64,000 nucleotides of DNA from Parashewanella sp965200795 (lineage in GTDB: Bacteria > Pseudomonadota > Gammaproteobacteria > Enterobacterales > Shewanellaceae), in contig CBDAVB010000018.1 of assembly GCA_965200795.1 (NCBI GenBank), forward strand, positions 1 through 64,000, read 5' to 3'. Within the stretch, counting starts at the first letter, position 1, and each line of letters starts with the position of its first letter. Of the stretch, positions 1 to 12,033 are shown piece by piece. The notes under the pieces are model-generated. The model saw nothing but the letters and a program-made list of their open reading frames with translations. It was not told where the DNA came from and ran no database searches. Made by a program: the position numbers and the translations under genes.

Positions 1-2559
<2,559 letters not shown>

Positions 2560-2685
2560 TACAACCCTAATGGGTTTTGCGATAAGCTGACCTTAGCTGG
2601 ATATCAGATACTTGATAAAGTAAGAACAAGATTTAAAGATTACTCTTTACGAAGAGATTAGCTTTCCGAATTTTTAAGCAGAATT

Positions 2686-2805
2686 TGTCTGGTGACAACA
2701 GAGCCGCGGCACCACCTGAATCCATCCCGAACTCAGAAGTGAAACGCGGCCTCGCCGATGGTAGTGTGGGGTCTCCCCATGTGAGAGTAGGTCATTGCCA
2801 GACGC
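2686..2805 (+). rRNA. rrf: 5S ribosomal RNA
   Basis: About 120 bases beginning tgtctggtgac and ending ttgccagacgcc, so the two ends pair as in 5S helix I. The internal stretches cgaactcagaagtgaaac and gatggtagtgtggggtctcc are the standard gammaproteobacterial 5S core. It lies about 125 bases downstream of 23S, as expected for an rrn operon. No tRNA gene is seen between or just after them. Confidence 0.97.
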
Positions 2806-2810
2806 CGAAT

Positions 2811-2850
2811 ACGCAAATCCCCTTAGCGAAAGCTTTGGGGGTTTTTGCGT
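2811..2850 (+). terminator. Rho-independent terminator of the rrn operon
   Basis: Just after 5S the sequence aaatcccc, a short loop (ttagcgaaagctt) and gggggttttt forms a GC-rich hairpin followed by a T run. The flanking acgcaaa/tttgcgt extends the stem. The position directly after 5S supports termination of the rRNA transcript. Confidence 0.85.
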
Positions 2851-3099
2851 TTTGGACTACAATCTACGCTCACATGCAGTCCAAAGCTGCTTCGCAGTGT
2901 GCCCCTCAGCGGCGCATCATAGGTGCTTGCGCTTCAACTACACATAAAGCCGTGCTTTATAAACATCTTGTTTCCGCCCCATGTGAGAGTGCTTCGCAGA
3001 AGTTCTAAATATAGTTTGCTGTATGAGTAACGTGATATATCAGAAGTGCTATTGTGGACTGGTAAGCTGGTTCTGTTAGAGAACCAGCTAAATTTTATG
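2851..3099. other. Intergenic region between the rrn operon and nadC, no gene seen
   Basis: No convincing coding region. Near 3066-3088 an inverted repeat (agctggttct / agaaccagct) forms a stable hairpin downstream of nadC. It could act as a weak terminator or RNA-protecting stem for the minus-strand transcript, but there is no long T tract on that side. Confidence 0.4.
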
Positions 3100-4005
3100 T
3101 TACTGCTTAACTCTTAATGAAAGGTCTAAGGCTTTAACGTGCTTAGTTAGCGCCCCGACTGAGATAAAGTCGATGCCAGTTTTGGCGAAGTCGGCGATGG
3201 TTTCTAAAGTAACATTGCCGGAAACTTCTAGCTTTGTTTCACCGCCTTTTGCTTTATATTCATTGTTAAGACTTACAGCATCTAACATCATGTTGATGTC
3301 AAAGTTATCGAGCATGACGATGTCAGCCTGAGCGTCCAGAGCTTGTGTTAGCTCTTCAATTGATTCTGCTTCCACTTCAACTTTTTTATCGGCATGCATT
3401 TCTCGAGCGGTCTCGACGGCGGCTTTGATACTGCCGCGGGCCATGATGTGATTCTCTTTAATTAAGAACGCGTCAAAAAGTCCGATTCTGTGATTCATTC
3501 CGCCGCCACAGGTCACAGCGTATTTTTGCGCCGTTCTCAGACCCGGAATAGTTTTACGGGTGTCTAGCAATTTGGTTTGAGTATCCCCGATTTTATCAAC
3601 ATAGATTTTTGTCAGACTCGCTACACCTGAGAGGGTTTGGATGAAGTTCATTGCTGTGCGTTCACCCGTTAAGATTGCTCTTGCCGGACCGGATAACTCA
3701 CAGAGTGTCTGATTCGGCACAACCAGATCGCCGTCATCGACAAGCCAGTGTAACGCAACTTCACCGCCTAATTGATTAAACACTTGTTCTGCCCAGGCCT
3801 TGCCGCAAAACACGCCTTCTTCGCGGGTAATCAGAGTCGCTTCGATAAGCTTGTCCGCCGGAATAAGCTGGGCGGTTATATCATTTTGCAGTAGCTTGTC
3901 TGCTCTTGTCCGATCAGCGCATCCTTCATCAGCGGCTGCGGGGCTAAGGCCTAAGTCTTCATTTAAGGCCGCGGTTACAGCAAGACGAATATCATTTTCT
4001 AACAT
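3100..4005 (-). CDS. nadC: Nicotinate-nucleotide diphosphorylase (carboxylating), quinolinate phosphoribosyltransferase
   Basis: NadC converts quinolinate and PRPP to nicotinate mononucleotide, CO2 and pyrophosphate in de novo NAD synthesis; it is cytosolic. Family signatures are visible: RKTIPGLR, the HRIGLFDAFLIKENH stretch, DIVMLDNF, and LEVSGNVTLE followed by ISVGALTKHVKALDLSL near the C-terminus. The start is the ATG at 4003-4005 (MLENDIRLAV), giving about 300 residues, a normal length; the open frame extends 24 codons further upstream without family similarity. An insertion of roughly 20 residues (SPAAADEGCADRTRADKLLQ) lies between the N-terminal helix and the ITAQLIP strand, a small lineage-specific extension. 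It is downstream of ampE and ampD on the same strand. In E. coli nadC is divergent from ampDE, so the arrangement differs here. Confidence 0.95.
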   Translation of the reverse strand: MLENDIRLAVTAALNEDLGLSPAAADEGCADRTRADKLLQNDITAQLIPADKLIEATLITREEGVFCGKAWAEQVFNQLGGEVALHWLVDDGDLVVPNQTLCELSGPARAILTGERTAMNFIQTLSGVASLTKIYVDKIGDTQTKLLDTRKTIPGLRTAQKYAVTCGGGMNHRIGLFDAFLIKENHIMARGSIKAAVETAREMHADKKVEVEAESIEELTQALDAQADIVMLDNFDINMMLDAVSLNNEYKAKGGETKLEVSGNVTLETIADFAKTGIDFISVGALTKHVKALDLSLRVKQ

Positions 4006-4295
4006 GAAACGCTTTCCTAGTCTGTCTTTTACAGGCAGGTATTCAAATCCGTGCCGAAGATTAACATAACTGACCATGTCATAGTAGCGTTGCGGAACAG
4101 TTAATCCTTAAGTTTATTAATTGTTTTCGCCGGCAATATATAAGTACCCGGCTATAATTTTTCCCTTTCCGGCGCCCGTCTTAAGTACTCTACGGCGTTA
4201 CTCTTGCTTGAAAGACCGTCGGTATTACCAGAGCACCTTGCAAAGGCACTTAATCAGATGAGATATGAAAAGGGATCAAAAAACAGTCCCTTAAT
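4006..4295. other. Intergenic region between ampE and nadC
   Basis: About 290 bases. On the plus strand an open frame ends at about 4293 with ...ERPSVLPEHLAKALNQMRYE..., which looks protein-like but has no start codon and no family I recognise. It may be the 3' end of a lost gene. The minus strand has no clear terminator. Promoter elements for nadC are not assignable by eye. Confidence 0.3.
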
Positions 4296-5147
4296 TTAAG
4301 CCACCCAGCCGAAAATCGTCAGAAGGGAAAGCAAGGTAACCAGAAAGATAAACGTACGTTTAGTTAGAGTAAGTAACGCTAATGTTGACTGAATACAAAT
4401 CGGAGCGTTCGATTTTTCGGGAAAGATTTCAGACGCTTCTGCTGTTTCACAAATGATGCGTTTGGCCTCAGTGGTTGGGCGGCTGACCAGCGGCAGCCAA
4501 GTCGTAAACCCTTGTGCGAAGTGACCGCTCATCAGGTACCCGAAGGCGAACATTCGACTCGGTATCCAGTCCAATACAAATAATATGCTTGCCGCTAAAG
4601 GTGAGCTTTTCACTTGCTTAACATTCAGGTCATAGTAATAGCGCGCTGCGCTGTATAACACGGCGCCGGTCGGGCCAAATGCAATAAGGTAAATGGCGAT
4701 AGCACCATAATTCCGGTAGTTGATCCAAGCGACCGTTTTACCGACTTTCTGGCCTAATTCATTCTCTGAGATTGCGTCATTACATGTTTGGCGGTCGAGT
4801 TGATTACTTAAATGGTAACATGCCTGAATATCACCTCTTAAAGCCGATTCGATAAAGTGCCTGAAGGTCTCTCTTATTTTTGAATGGCTGAAGCATGCGA
4901 TGGCGACGAATACCCACACCGATAAACTGAGAGCTCCCCAGAATACGTCCTCAATGAACCATAACAGGCTGGCCACGATAACGGACGGCAGCAGGATTGC
5001 GATAACCAGAAAAATATCAGATGACAGCGCGCTTTGTCCGATAAAAGTCTGATGGTATCTGGCCAGCAAAGTGTCAATCTGCCAGTTTACCGGAAAGGCT
5101 TTTAACCGCTCAGCCAAAATCGCAATTAATAATGAAAAAAGTGCCAT
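4296..5147 (-). CDS. ampE: Regulatory signalling modulator protein AmpE (CobD/CbiB-related membrane protein)
   Basis: AmpE is an inner-membrane protein encoded with ampD; it is linked to beta-lactamase induction but its biochemical function is not settled. The 283-residue protein starts MALFSLLIAILAERL, with hydrophobic segments at roughly residues 1-12, 44-64, 68-86, 148-166 and 260-281. The conserved central part includes FIESALRGD, the VAWINYRNYGAIAIYLIAFG region typical of AmpE, and ILFVLDWIPSRMFAFGYLMSGHF. Length matches the family. It lies about 170 bases downstream of ampD, likely in the same transcription unit. The frame is intact. Confidence 0.88.
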   Translation of the reverse strand: MALFSLLIAILAERLKAFPVNWQIDTLLARYHQTFIGQSALSSDIFLVIAILLPSVIVASLLWFIEDVFWGALSLSVWVFVAIACFSHSKIRETFRHFIESALRGDIQACYHLSNQLDRQTCNDAISENELGQKVGKTVAWINYRNYGAIAIYLIAFGPTGAVLYSAARYYYDLNVKQVKSSPLAASILFVLDWIPSRMFAFGYLMSGHFAQGFTTWLPLVSRPTTEAKRIICETAEASEIFPEKSNAPICIQSTLALLTLTKRTFIFLVTLLSLLTIFGWVA

Positions 5148-5315
5148 CTCACTTTATCCCTTTGTCCATGTTTGTTACTTGTTTCAATTCGTAATGCCGC
5201 AAGCGCTGGTTTAAGCCGGTTTAAGTTACCACCAAGGGGTTATCAGTAAATTGAACCGCATACTATTTTTGTTACTTAAAGGGTTACATCATATTTATAC
5301 GTCCAATTGTTTTTT

Positions 5316-5861
5316 TTAGGTTAATGCACCCAGAAAATATTGCCAGTTAAAATAAGGGCCCGGGTCGGTTTTTCTTTTTGGCGCGATATGACAATGACCG
5401 GTAATCCGATCAATCGTAATTTGCGGATATTGCTGCATCAGGATTTGAGTCAAACTCAGCAGGCTTTGGTATTGTGCTTGCTCAAATTCACAGTCGTCAC
5501 TGCCCTCAAGCTCTATGCCGACGGAAAAGTCGTTGCAGTCTGAGCGGCCGTTAAATTCTGAAACGCCGGCATGCCAGGCCCGGTCATCACAGCTGACAAA
5601 CTGGGTGATTCCTCCGTTCCGGCGAATAAGAAAATGCGCCGAAACTTCCAGACCCTTTAAATCCTGAAAGCTCTCATGAGCGTCGCAATCGAGTTTACCG
5701 AGAAATAAATCATCAATATAAGTGTGACCAAACTCACCTGCCGGCAAGCTGATACTGTGAATCACTAACAGAGATACATCGTCACCGGGACGTTGATTGA
5801 AATGCGGAGACGCAAGCTGCTTAGCTTGCTGTAACCAGCCGTTTATCAGTGACTTAGTCAT
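5316..5861 (-). CDS. ampD: 1,6-anhydro-N-acetylmuramyl-L-alanine amidase AmpD
   Basis: Cytosolic zinc amidase of peptidoglycan recycling that removes the stem peptide from 1,6-anhydroMurNAc; its loss causes AmpR-dependent beta-lactamase induction in relatives that have AmpR. The N-acetylmuramoyl-L-alanine amidase type-2 fold shows VIHSISLP (zinc His), SAHFLIRRNGGITQFV, RAWHAGVSEFNGR, NDFSVGIELEG and the C-terminal TGHCHIAPKRKTDPGPYFNW zinc/catalytic segment. The start is the ATG at 5859-5861 (MTKSLINGWLQQAK), giving 181 residues as usual; the open frame runs 26 codons further upstream without similarity. The upstream promoter region is cut by IS982 copy 1 (starting 5948), only about 86 bases from the start codon, so its native upstream neighbour has been lost or moved. 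Confidence 0.95.
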   Translation of the reverse strand: MTKSLINGWLQQAKQLASPHFNQRPGDDVSLLVIHSISLPAGEFGHTYIDDLFLGKLDCDAHESFQDLKGLEVSAHFLIRRNGGITQFVSCDDRAWHAGVSEFNGRSDCNDFSVGIELEGSDDCEFEQAQYQSLLSLTQILMQQYPQITIDRITGHCHIAPKRKTDPGPYFNWQYFLGALT

Positions 5862-5947
5862 AAATTTAAAATTTATTGCGCCTATTTTTCTACTATAGCA
5901 AGACAGAATCACAGTTTCTATAATCGATACTTTAAACATTAAATGTG

Positions 5948-7074
5948 ACCTGATGTGTGATTAATTTTTGGTAGGCATGACCATACCTTAGAATGTTTGG
6001 TTCTAAAAAATCCTATCTGAAGGATACGATCATGCCTGTCGAAGATTTTATCATTTATGTTTACTGTTTAGTTGATGATTTTTACCAGAGAGAAATAACC
6101 ACTCCCTTAAGAACCCGTGGTAGAGCTCCTAAACTCACTGATTCTGAAGTAATTACAATGGAAATTGTTGGGGAATGGACTGGGCATCACACAGATAAAG
6201 GAATTTGGGAGTATTTCAAAGGGTATTGGTTACCCTTGTTTCCCGATTTACCTGCTCGTTCACAGTTTGCCAGACAAGCAAGTAACCTTTGGAAAGTGAA
6301 GCAATTATTTCATCAGTACTTATGTCATCAACTCAGAGCAGATACTTGTGATGTTCATTTGATTGATGGGTTTCCCATTGAGTTTTGTAAACTTACTCGT
6401 GTCAGAAAATGTAAAAGTTTTAAGGGATATGCAAGTTATGGCTACTGCGCCTCTAAGGATATGAAGTATTACGGATTTCATGGTCACCTTCTTGTAGATG
6501 AAAGAGGTATCCCTGTGGAATTGACTTTAACCGCCGCAAATGTTGATGAACGTGATGCCGCCTATGAAATCATCAATAATATCAAAGGACTTTTAATTGG
6601 TGATAAAGGGCTTATTAGACCAATACTCAATAACGACTGCTCTGAAGCTGATATTGACTTACAAACTCCATTACGGAAAAACATGAAAGATAATCGTCCT
6701 AAGTGGGCGGTTAAACAACTAATGAATGTTCGAAGAAGGGTTGAAACAACCATAGGGCAACTTGTTAAATATTTTGATATTGAACATGTTAACTGTCGAG
6801 ACTTATGGCACTTAACCAGTCGAATGGGAAGAAAGGTATTAAGCTTAACCATTGGGGCTTACTTCAATATCGAGTTTGGCAGAGATGCAATGAAATTTGA
6901 GGAGATGTTGGCAATCTAATTACGCTACTGAACTTGCAACCCCCGTCATTCCCGCATGTTGTAAGCGGGAATCCAGTGCCTTTTTGCTCGGAAAAAGAAA
7001 AAGACGCTGGATTCCTGCCTTCGCAGGAATGACGAAACAAACAATTTCAATGAGTTATAAAATCACACATTAGA
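5948..7074 (+). mobile_element. IS982-family element, copy 1 (1127 bp)
   Basis: Near-identical to the copy at 12905-14031, which fixes the ends: acctgatgtgtgatta on the left and aatcacacattaga on the right, imperfect inverted repeats of each other. Unlike copy 2, its flanks (taaatgtg / tatactca) do not match, so there is no target duplication. This fits a recombination or adjacent-deletion event that joined the ampD promoter region to the interior of NRPS3. The 3' non-coding part (about 6943-7035) carries a REP-like palindrome (gtcattcccgc ... gcaggaatgac). Confidence 0.93.
6032..6919 (+). CDS. IS982-family transposase (DDE), copy 1
   Basis: A 295-residue transposase starting MPVEDFIIYVYCLVDDF, with aaggatacgatc as ribosome-binding region before the ATG at 6032; an in-frame ATG 13 codons upstream (5993) is less likely. 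Family features: the N-terminal helical region, HLIDGFPIEFCK and GFHGHLLVDERGIPVELTLTAANVDERD of the DDE core, LLIGDKGLI, then KNMKDNRPKWAVKQLMNVRRRVETTIGQL, which carries the late catalytic Glu. The protein is identical to copy 2. Near 6358 there is at least one silent difference (ttgattgat versus ttaattgat). Probably active. Confidence 0.93.
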   Translation: MPVEDFIIYVYCLVDDFYQREITTPLRTRGRAPKLTDSEVITMEIVGEWTGHHTDKGIWEYFKGYWLPLFPDLPARSQFARQASNLWKVKQLFHQYLCHQLRADTCDVHLIDGFPIEFCKLTRVRKCKSFKGYASYGYCASKDMKYYGFHGHLLVDERGIPVELTLTAANVDERDAAYEIINNIKGLLIGDKGLIRPILNNDCSEADIDLQTPLRKNMKDNRPKWAVKQLMNVRRRVETTIGQLVKYFDIEHVNCRDLWHLTSRMGRKVLSLTIGAYFNIEFGRDAMKFEEMLAI

Positions 7075-9397
7075 TATACTCAGGTAAACTGCTATGCAGA
7101 TCGTATTTCAATTGAGCAATGAGTTTTTCATCAGACAACTGACTGTCTTGTTTTATCAAATAGGCCACCAGCATCTGGCTGTCAGTAACAACAATCTCAC
7201 ACGAGTTAACATTGCTATGCGCTGCAATCTGATGTTCTACTTCACCAAGCTCAATGCGCAAACCACGGATTTTTACCTGGTTGTCGACTCTGCCGACAAA
7301 CTCGATATTGCCGTCAAAACCCAAACGGGCCAAATCGCCGGTTCGGTACAATCTTTCGCAGCCGGAATTGCCATAAGGGTTGTCGATAAACCGTTCTGCA
7401 GTTAAGTCCGTTCGATGAAGATAACCTATACCGATGCATTCACCAGCGATATAAATCTCGCCGACAGCGCCTTTTGGCACAGGTCTTAATTGCTCATCAA
7501 GCAACATGATAAAGCTATTGCCGATAGCTTTACCGATAGAAACCGAGGTATCTTCATTGGAGTGCCCAGCACAGTCGTATGCAGTCGCAATCACAGTGGC
7601 TTCAGTCGGGCCGTAAGTATTGAATAGTTTAACCTCAGCACTGACATTGCGTTGCCATTGGCCAAGTTGATTTGCAGCCATCGCCTCGCCACCGGTGATC
7701 ATCAACCGTAGCGGTGTTTGTTTGGCTTGCTCAGCCAATTGTGGATCCATACACAGCTGATGCCAGTATGCCATCGGCAAGCTCGCCACAGCGATATCTT
7801 GTGTCTCAACCAAATGCCAAAATTCATCACCAGTCATTACACCCGGTTGTTCCGGTAAAACCAGAGTGCCACCGCTCAACAGCGTCAAACTCAATTCTTC
7901 GATGAAAATATCGAATGACATCGTCGCAAATTGCAATACCCTTCGATTGTGATCACAAGGATAAAGCTGCTCGATAGCATCCGTATAGCTCAACCAATTA
8001 TGGTGAGAAACCATAACGCCTTTTGGTCGCCCTGTTGAGCCCGAGGTATAGATGACATAAGCGCAATGCGCTTGCGACTCAAGCTTGGGCCAATGTAGAT
8101 TGTCCGTACCTAAAGTTTGTAGTTGGTTTTGTGTGTTTGTATCGTCCAAACAAAGCACACTTAATTCATCACTAAAGCCAACTTCGGCTTTTATAACACT
8201 TGAGGTTAACACCACGCTCACTTGAGCATCTTCAAGCATGTACTCAATGCGCTTTTGTGGATAACCAGGGTCGAGCGGCAAATAGGCCCCCACCGGCTTT
8301 AAGTACGGCCAACACAGCAACGAGCGCATCGAACGATCGGTTTAAGCAAATACCAACCAAATCGCCCGGACGTATACCTTTTTGTTGCAGTAGCTTTGCT
8401 AAACGGTTTGCGCTTTTATTAAGTTGGTCATAGCCAAGTTGCTTTTGTCCTTGCACCAGCGCAGTTTTTTCGCTGTGCTCGGCAACTTGCCGTTCAAATA
8501 GCTGATGCACATATTGCACCTCTTGTTTCGCTGTACTTGGTGCATCAAAGCTATCGGTAAGCTCAGCCACTTCATCAATTGATAACATCTCCAACTGTGC
8601 CATAGGCACGTCGGGATTTTGTGCAATTGCGCTCAACAACTGATTAAAATGACGGCTCAATTGTGCAATACGTTGCTCGGTAAATAGCGCACTATCGTAT
8701 AACCAGATAAACTCAATCCCCTCATCGGTGATTTGCGTACTGACTTCCAAATCAAACTTCACCCCTTTGTGATCGCCTTTAACCTCAGTCATATCGATAC
8801 CGGGAATGTCAACCGGCTCATCGGCAATCGTATCCATGGTAAAGAGGATCTGAAATAATGGCGTGTGCTGACTGCTGCGCTGAGCTTTGCAGCTATCGAC
8901 AACTGCGTCGAACGGTACATCTTGATTGGCTAAAGCATCGAGATTGACACTTTTGACATGAGCCAAATAATCACTGAGATGCTCATGGTCGGTATTCACC
9001 CGAAGCGTCAACATGTTGACAAAAAAACCGATGACCGACTCTAATGCCGTCAAGTTACGGTTGGCAATCGCGGTGCCGACAACTATGTCATGACTGTTGG
9101 CATGACGGGAAAGTACCAGCGCCAATGCCCCATGAATAAGCATAAACGGCGTCAGTCGGTGATATTTGGCCTGAGCCTGTAACTGTAAAGAGGTCTGAAG
9201 CGACAATGTGCTTTGCTGCTCGGCACCAAAACGCTCACCCGAACTACCACGAGGTTTATCCAGCGGCAAACTGTGCAATGCCGGGGCATCTCTTAGTTGC
9301 TTTTGCCAGTATTCAACTTGCCCTTTAAACCAATGGCTTTGCGCCCATTTATTGCTGCTGTAAGCATAATCGGCGTATTGAATATCCAAAAGTTTTA
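7070..9397 (-). pseudogene. NRPS3, 3' remaining part: second half of condensation domain plus adenylation domain, truncated
   Basis: Continues the C domain begun at 12759. After the ISL3/IS5 insertion, sequence resumes with LDIQYADYAYSSNKWAQSHW, followed by late C motifs (IVVGTAIANRNL, ESVIGFFVNMLTLR, VPFDAVVD, HTPLFQILFTMD). The A domain follows: LKAGG, YTSGSTGRPKGVMVSHHNW, TMSFDIFIEELSLTLLSGG, NTYGPTEATV, LYRTGDLARLGFDG, VDNQVKIRGLRIELGEVE. By alignment to GrsA the pocket residues read D-I-E-S-I-G-T-V-I, a code I cannot assign. One extra C in the C5 run at 8287-8291 breaks GGAYLPLDP and shifts the frame. The gene stops at LPEY where IS982 copy 1 begins, so the PCP and anything beyond (further modules, thioesterase) are missing. 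Pseudogene. Confidence 0.9.
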
Positions 9398-10742
9398 GGC
9401 TCTTCGTCGTTTCATATGGATTTGAGTAGATCTGATACAGGGCTAGCAATCATAAAAATCATGGTAATAAATGTTCCTGTATTACGATACCCTCTGGCTC
9501 GTGCTCTAGCCGCTTGAAATAGACTATTTAAACCTTCCATACGAGCATTCGTATAAGTGGATGACCAGCGCTGTAAAATTCTCTCTGCATGCCTTTCCAC
9601 AGTTGCAAGTGCTTTTCGAACGGGTTCTAACATCTCAATATCACCCAACTGCTCTTTTGCAAAATTAATGAAATACGTCAGCCTCCAGCGTGCAGCATGA
9701 GCGGTTTCAGCTTGACGTATCCACCTAAGTTGTTCCTTAATCCGCCAAGCTGTTGCTGTATTCAGGTCGCTGGATTCTAGCTCTGCAAGTGCTTCTTTTT
9801 GTTTCTCAGTAAATGAGCCATCTGCATTTTTTAGTACTGCCCAGCGCAGGCTCTTTGGATGCGGTTGGATTTTTCTCTCCGTTTTACGTACTTCATCAAC
9901 CGCTTTAGTAAACAGTTGCACAACATGGAACCAATCAACCGTTACGTTAGCATCCGGGAACTCTTCCTCTGTTGCTGACAGAAAGGCTCTTGACATATCA
10001 CACACGACTTCAAGTACATTATCTGCTTTGCCTTGATGCTCTGTCAGAAAGGACTTAAATCGCTTAACGGTTTCCTTACCTTTTCCGGGCGTAGCGAACA
10101 CAACAGGCTTGTCTTTCTTGTCCATATCAATGAAAACAGTAACATAGTTGTGGCCACGTTTAGCCGCCGTTTCATCGAATCCAATAGCTTTAAGTGCTGA
10201 CAAGTCCATCAATGCTAATGCCTTGCTGACGTAGTGTTTGATGATGCGCCAAATACGTTTGTCACGAATTCCAACATATTCAGCACATGCCTTAACCGGC
10301 ATTTCACGAGCCAGTACCAATACAGATTGTTCGAACAATAACGTGAATTTACTACCCGCTCTCGCCCAAGGGACATTGACACGCTTAACGCCATGCTCAG
10401 CACATCGAGTTCTCGGGACGTTTGCTTTGATATAACAGTGATGCTGAAAGAAATTGAGATGACGCCAGGTCAGCGATTTAAAGTCATGTGCCGGACAAGC
10501 TTTTGAGCAAGTCGGGCAGGGATACAAGCTTCCTCGTTCAGCTTCAATTTCGAGAACAAGTTCATTAGGTGAGGCTGATATATCCAGGTGTTGGTTAACC
10601 AACTTCCAAGGCGCTTCTATACCAAGGCCGAGCATCAAAACTTGATTTCCATCCATGTATTTACTTCCAACTCTTGACTGCAAAACTGGGTTTATTATCT
10701 CAGAAATAAATCCATTAAATCCACACTAAACGACGAAGAGCC
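9398..10742 (-). mobile_element. ISL3-family element
   Basis: Terminal inverted repeats ggctcttcgtcgttt (9398-9412) and aaacgacgaagagcc (10728-10742) bracket one transposase gene. The 8-bp duplication AAGTTTTA lies immediately left of it (9390-9397), but its partner is at 12034-12041, beyond a truncated IS5-like element and a second ISL3-type end. The whole 9398-12033 block is therefore one compound insertion in NRPS3. Confidence 0.93.
9412..10656 (-). CDS. ISL3-family transposase
   Basis: About 414 residues from the ATG at 10654-10656 (MDGNQVLMLGLGIEAPW). The N-terminal zinc-binding motif CPTCSKACPAHD is followed by helix-turn-helix-like sequence, then the DDE_Tnp_ISL3 core: IGFDETAAKRGHNYVTVFIDMD (first Asp), VCDMSRAFLSATEEEFPDANVTVDWFHVV (second Asp), and NARMEGLNSLFQAARARARGYRN near the C-terminus with the catalytic Glu. 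The frame is intact and the length normal, so the protein may be active. The stop codon is almost inside the left terminal repeat, as is common in this family. Confidence 0.92.
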   Translation of the reverse strand: MDGNQVLMLGLGIEAPWKLVNQHLDISASPNELVLEIEAERGSLYPCPTCSKACPAHDFKSLTWRHLNFFQHHCYIKANVPRTRCAEHGVKRVNVPWARAGSKFTLLFEQSVLVLAREMPVKACAEYVGIRDKRIWRIIKHYVSKALALMDLSALKAIGFDETAAKRGHNYVTVFIDMDKKDKPVVFATPGKGKETVKRFKSFLTEHQGKADNVLEVVCDMSRAFLSATEEEFPDANVTVDWFHVVQLFTKAVDEVRKTERKIQPHPKSLRWAVLKNADGSFTEKQKEALAELESSDLNTATAWRIKEQLRWIRQAETAHAARWRLTYFINFAKEQLGDIEMLEPVRKALATVERHAERILQRWSSTYTNARMEGLNSLFQAARARARGYRNTGTFITMIFMIASPVSDLLKSI

Positions 10743-12002
10743 AAAAAATTAGGCCGTAAAGCGAAGCCAATTCGGTTGATGTGCGGTTTGCTAATACTCA
10801 AGCAACTTTACAAACTCAGCGATGAAGCCTTGGTCGATGAGTGGCTGATGAACGTGTATTTTCAAGTGTTTTGTGGTGAGACAGAGTTTCAAACAGCACG
10901 CCCTTGTGATGCCAGTGAACTCAGTGTTTTTCGTAAGCGCATCGGTGAAAAAGGCTGTGAAAAAATCTTTGCATTATCTGTGGCTTTACACGGTGACAAA
11001 GCTGAAGATGACACCGTGTACGTTGATACAACAGTCCAAGAAAAAGCCATTACTTATCCGACAGATAGCAAACTTGCCATCAAGGTGGTTAACCGACTCA
11101 ATAAACTAGCCAAAGTATTTGGGATCAAGCAAAGACGTACTTATGTCAAAGAAGTCAAACAGCTACGCATTGACTGTCGAAGCTTTAGACATGCCAAAAA
11201 TCGAAGCAAAGCCAGAAGAGCGTTAAAAAGGTTACGTGTTATCGCAGGTAAGCTTTTAAGGGAGCTACAACGCAAACTTCCACAAGATGTCCTTGATTTA
11301 CAAAAAGAGAATTTTTCCAATTATGAAAAAGCCATTACACAGCAACGTAAAGACAAGAACAAGATTTACAGCCTTCATGAACCCGATGTTTACTGCGTAG
11401 GGAAAGGCAAAGACCATAAGCCATACGAGTATGGTAAAAAGGCTTCTGTCGTGCTCACAGAGCAGAGTCAATTAATCATTGGTGTAACCCAGTCATGACG
11501 AGCATGAACACGACTCAAAATTGCTTAGACCTGCACTTGACCATGCCCATAAACACCGAAAGAGTAAAATCACTACAGCCGTTGTAGATAAAGGCTATAA
11601 AGGGTGTAAGCAGTATGTTGACCAAGAAGTTGTTATCCCTAGCCGGCCATTAAAACGGGACTCGCAAGCAAAGAGAAAACGCAAAAGTGAACTCTGTAAA
11701 AAACGGGCAACAATTGAACCAGTAATCGGGCATTTGAAGAGTGATTTTAGGCTGTGTAAGAACTGGTTAAAGGGCAGTGTTGGCGACTCAATAAACCTTC
11801 TAATGGCTGCGTGTGCCTGGAACTTGAGAAAGTGGTTAGCCATTTTCTTTTTGCTCGAAAAAGATGGTGAGTTTTGGCTATTTTGTAGTGAAATTGATGC
11901 GAAATATAAGAAATGTTGCTTTTGGGTACGGCTCTGAATTTTGCGTAAATCAGATGCCGTACATTTTAAATCTTGAAGTTATGTTTTCAGTACCGACTAA
12001 TT
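10743..12002 (+). pseudogene. IS5-family element, 5'-truncated copy with broken transposase
   Basis: Nearly identical to the intact element at 49077-50593 but on the opposite strand. It begins inside the gene at KKLGRKAKP, having lost about 50 N-terminal codons and the left end at the junction with the ISL3 terminus (10742/10743). At about 11483-11490 it reads gtgtaacccagtc where the intact copy reads gtgtcgccagtc, a one-base gain that ends the first frame at 11498. The rest (LLRPALDHAHKHRKSK onward) continues in another frame. The natural stop is also changed (gaa for taa), giving a C-terminal tail to 11937. The right end with the gtaccgac terminus is kept near 12000. Cannot produce transposase. 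Confidence 0.92.
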
Positions 12003-12033
12003 TAGTTAAATCCACACTAAATGACGAAGAGCC
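12003..12033. repeat. Orphan ISL3-type terminal repeat
   Basis: tagttaaatccacactaaat plus gacgaagagcc is a right terminus like that at 10715-10742, but no transposase is attached. The 8-bp AAGTTTTA at 12034-12041 pairs with the copy at 9390-9397, so this end belongs to the original ISL3 insertion in NRPS3. The IS5-like element sits directly against it. Confidence 0.85.

Noticed and set aside
2960..2990. Possible second 5S 3' fragment (ccccatgtgagagt)
   Set aside because: Only a 14-base match with no pairing partner around it; too short to support a duplicated 5S.
2685..3008. Plus-strand open frame of 107 codons
   Set aside because: It covers 5S rRNA and its terminator; the coding look is accidental.
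2560..3099. tRNA genes around 5S or in the nadC gap
   Set aside because: No cloverleaf or T-loop consensus (ggttcgaatcc-like) was seen.
4160..4293. Plus-strand protein-like tail (PSVLPEHLAKALNQ)
   Set aside because: No start codon, no family recognised and only about 45 codons; noted with the intergenic region but not called as a gene.
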